From: a virus
DNA: 49,496 nt
Direction: 5' to 3' (one strand)
IMG/VR virus record: IMGVR_UViG_3300031576_000070
Span: 1 to 49,496 of that record
The notes beneath the pieces were generated by a model that ran no database searches, had not been told where the DNA came from, and saw only the letters and a program-made list of their open reading frames with translations. Within the stretch, counting starts at the first letter, position 1; each line of letters opens with the position of its first letter. Below are positions 48,265-49,496 of the stretch, piece by piece. The translations under genes and the position numbers were made by a program.

Positions 48265-48477
48265 GTGGCAAGTTCCAGAAAGGAGTGGTGTAGGAATTGC
48301 GGGAAGATGACGCGAACGCCGAAACTATGTGCAAGTTGCAGGCGACCGATATGTGAGGCGTGCATCACGAGCGTTGTCGTTGATATCGAGACTACAGCCC
48401 ACGACGAATGCCCGGCCTGCCTGTTCTACTTTATGGAAGGGCATTCCACGAAAGGAACTGGAAAAAATGCCTCTTGA
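48265..48477 (+). CDS. Zinc-finger protein, 70 aa
   Basis: GTG 48265. The protein has four cysteine pairs: CRNC, CASC, CEAC and CPAC, at spacing like a double zinc ribbon or RING-like finger. It ends with a basic tail. It overlaps the next gene. The metal site is clear; the partner is unknown. Confidence 0.6.
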   Translation: MASSRKEWCRNCGKMTRTPKLCASCRRPICEACITSVVVDIETTAHDECPACLFYFMEGHSTKGTGKNAS

Positions 48478-48796
48478 ATTAGACTACGAGGATATAAAGA
48501 TCGAGCGCGAATACCTTCGTGCGCCACACGTTGGCGAGGCCATAGGCGAGTTCCTGAAATACTCCGGACATTGGCTATTGATCGCTGGGAACGGCGTCAT
48601 CATCTATCTCCGCCGGATCGAGATTTTGGAACTGCTAGTCAAGAAATGGCCTGGAATGTACGAAGAAACGCTTGCCGACGCTCGAAAGGACTTGGATTGG
48701 TACGAGCGTCTATTCGCGTACTGGAACGAACGGCACCATTCGATGCTGATTGCGGAAGCCGCATGGGATCAAACGATGCCCCCGACGAGAGGGTAG
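48467..48796 (+). CDS. Hypothetical protein, 109 aa
   Basis: MPLELDYEDIKIEREYLRAP continues HVGEAIGEFLKYSGHWLLIAGNG, then RRIEILELLVKKWPGMYEETLADARKDLDWYERLF. An acidic, mostly helical protein with aromatic helices. No family is recognised. Coupled to the zinc-finger gene (10-base overlap). Confidence 0.55.
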   Translation: MPLELDYEDIKIEREYLRAPHVGEAIGEFLKYSGHWLLIAGNGVIIYLRRIEILELLVKKWPGMYEETLADARKDLDWYERLFAYWNERHHSMLIAEAAWDQTMPPTRG

Positions 48797-48844
48797 ATGC
48801 AGCGGGTGGAAGAATTCGCCTCGGACGATTCCTGGGCGATGTAG
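48797..48844 (+). CDS. 15-codon mini-ORF
   Basis: ATG 48797 directly follows the previous stop TAG and encodes MQRVEEFASDDSWAM. Ribosome site GAGGG is weak. It may be translated by coupling only. The 30 bases after it hold the ribosome site (GAGAAAGGGAAAAA) of the next gene. Confidence 0.25.
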   Translation: MQRVEEFASDDSWAM

Positions 48845-48873
48845 GACGAACGAAGAGAAAGGGAAAAATAGGT

Positions 48874-49266
48874 ATGGTGAACAGAAGTACGGTTATGAGA
48901 TTCGATCAGTTCGTGGACGTTGCGGACAACAACGCGCCGGGGCCGCCGATGCCCGTGATGATCACTCGGAAGTCGGGCGGCGTGTTTGGCATTACCTGGG
49001 CATTGCCTTCGAAGGATTCCGACGGCACGGAACTGACCGGGCTGACCAAGATCACGGAAGTTGCGGTCTTTCAGATTGACGGGGTCGATCCGACCGTAGG
49101 TATGGGGCCGGACGAAATTCTTGCCCATGCGGCAAGCGATACGCGATGCGCCGTCGTTGTCGCACCGATCACTCCGGCGCACGCCGGCGCCAATGTCGAG
49201 GTGGATATCAAGCCCGTGAGGATCGGCCCCTACGTCATCTGCGCCTGGGTGGAGGATGGGCCGTGA
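48874..49266 (+). CDS. Fibronectin-III-like domain protein, 130 aa
   Basis: The segment VFGITWALPSKDSDGTELTG, then LTKITEVAVFQIDG and PYVICAWVEDG follow the fibronectin-type-III pattern (W..P..d.DG..l..L..y.v). One domain with N-terminal extension (FDQFVDVADNNAPGPP). No signal peptide. Such Ig-like folds in phages often mediate surface binding, but this gene lies in the early block. GTGA-coupled to the next gene. Confidence 0.6.
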   Translation: MVNRSTVMRFDQFVDVADNNAPGPPMPVMITRKSGGVFGITWALPSKDSDGTELTGLTKITEVAVFQIDGVDPTVGMGPDEILAHAASDTRCAVVVAPITPAHAGANVEVDIKPVRIGPYVICAWVEDGP

Positions 49267-49448
49267 ATCGCTTAGAACCAGAAACGGAAGTTGAGCGTTG
49301 GGGGCGCCGTGCCTTTGGCCCTAATCGCGTCGGACGAACCATCATCGTACACGACGGGGAAGATTTGAATCCTATCCGATGGTCCATTGTGTACCATCTG
49401 CGGCGAGCGCTGAGTATAGCGCTTGCCCCGTTGGCAAGGAAAGTCTGA
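49263..49448 (+). CDS. Small basic protein, 61 aa, crossing the contig cut
   Basis: GTG 49263 overlaps the previous stop. VNRLEPETEVERWGRRAFGP continues IIVHDGEDLNPIRWSIVYHL and a basic helix (RRALSIALAPLARKV) that may be membrane-active. Its end is duplicated at bases 1-79 of the window by the circular overlap. No family is recognised. Confidence 0.6.
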   Translation: MNRLEPETEVERWGRRAFGPNRVGRTIIVHDGEDLNPIRWSIVYHLRRALSIALAPLARKV

Positions 49449-49496
49449 CCCACAGCAAGCCGCCGGACGGAGCGAAAAGCCACGCCTATTCGAAAC
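49370..49496. repeat. Terminal direct repeat, right copy
   Basis: Right copy of the 127-base overlap. Joining the ends restores one continuous plus-strand gene block across the junction, from the clamp-loader region to the methylase. Confidence 0.95.

Overview
The window is a complete, circularly permuted tailed-phage genome assembled as one contig. Bases 1-127 and 49370-49496 are the same exact direct repeat, which leaves a unique circle of 49,369 bp. TerL, portal, scaffold, major capsid, an adaptor-like protein, a nozzle-like protein and very large internal proteins are present, and no tape-measure protein, tail sheath or tail-tube cluster was recognised. A short-tailed (podovirus-like) particle is therefore the best reading. 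No integrase, DNA polymerase or endolysin was recognised. The host is unknown. A secreted protein with a pair of dockerin-like calcium loops ending in GGGCP (45875-46672) resembles planctomycete proteins, so a planctomycete host is a reasonable but unproven guess.

Layout. The left-going (minus) block 6.2-34.9 kb is the virion operon. Read in transcription order it holds an HTH protein and two small genes (34.9-33.5), TerL, portal, three small genes, an attenuator-like leader, scaffold, capsid, about eight structural proteins including a tandem paralogue pair, a nozzle-like protein, three internal/ejection proteins, a long tail fibre and a small membrane/lipoprotein cassette. The right-going (plus) block starts at a good sigma70-type promoter at 35.29 kb and runs through the contig junction to 6.16 kb. 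It holds many tiny coupled genes, a clamp-loader-like AAA+ ATPase, a YqaJ exonuclease plus RecT recombinase pair, a Gp37/Gp68 protein, a beta-helix protein, a RusA resolvase, a nucleotide-binding DUF4406-like protein and a Dam-type adenine methylase.

Within each block most genes are translationally coupled by ATGA, GTGA or TAATG overlaps, and this was used to choose many starts. The two blocks diverge from a 519-bp intergenic switch (34883-35401) with one promoter per strand and an operator-like cluster of three CAAATAG half-sites. A second divergent promoter pair (40.03-40.22 kb) shares the pattern CTTGCA-N15-GCGTATAWT and borders a 1.7-kb gene-poor region.

The most unusual locus is the methylase at 2.7-4.7 kb. 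It carries an intein inserted exactly between PVNE and CELHV, and a zinc-finger/Vsr-like homing endonuclease is encoded out of frame inside the still-open intein frame. The conserved methylase start also requires a frame change. Other notable items are a 153-nt RNA with tRNA-like ends (5749-5901), a terminator/antiterminator-like leader before the capsid genes, an S74 auto-processing domain on an internal virion protein, a free-standing HNH endonuclease gene antisense in the virion operon, and several 17-43 bp exact repeats that mark recent recombination.
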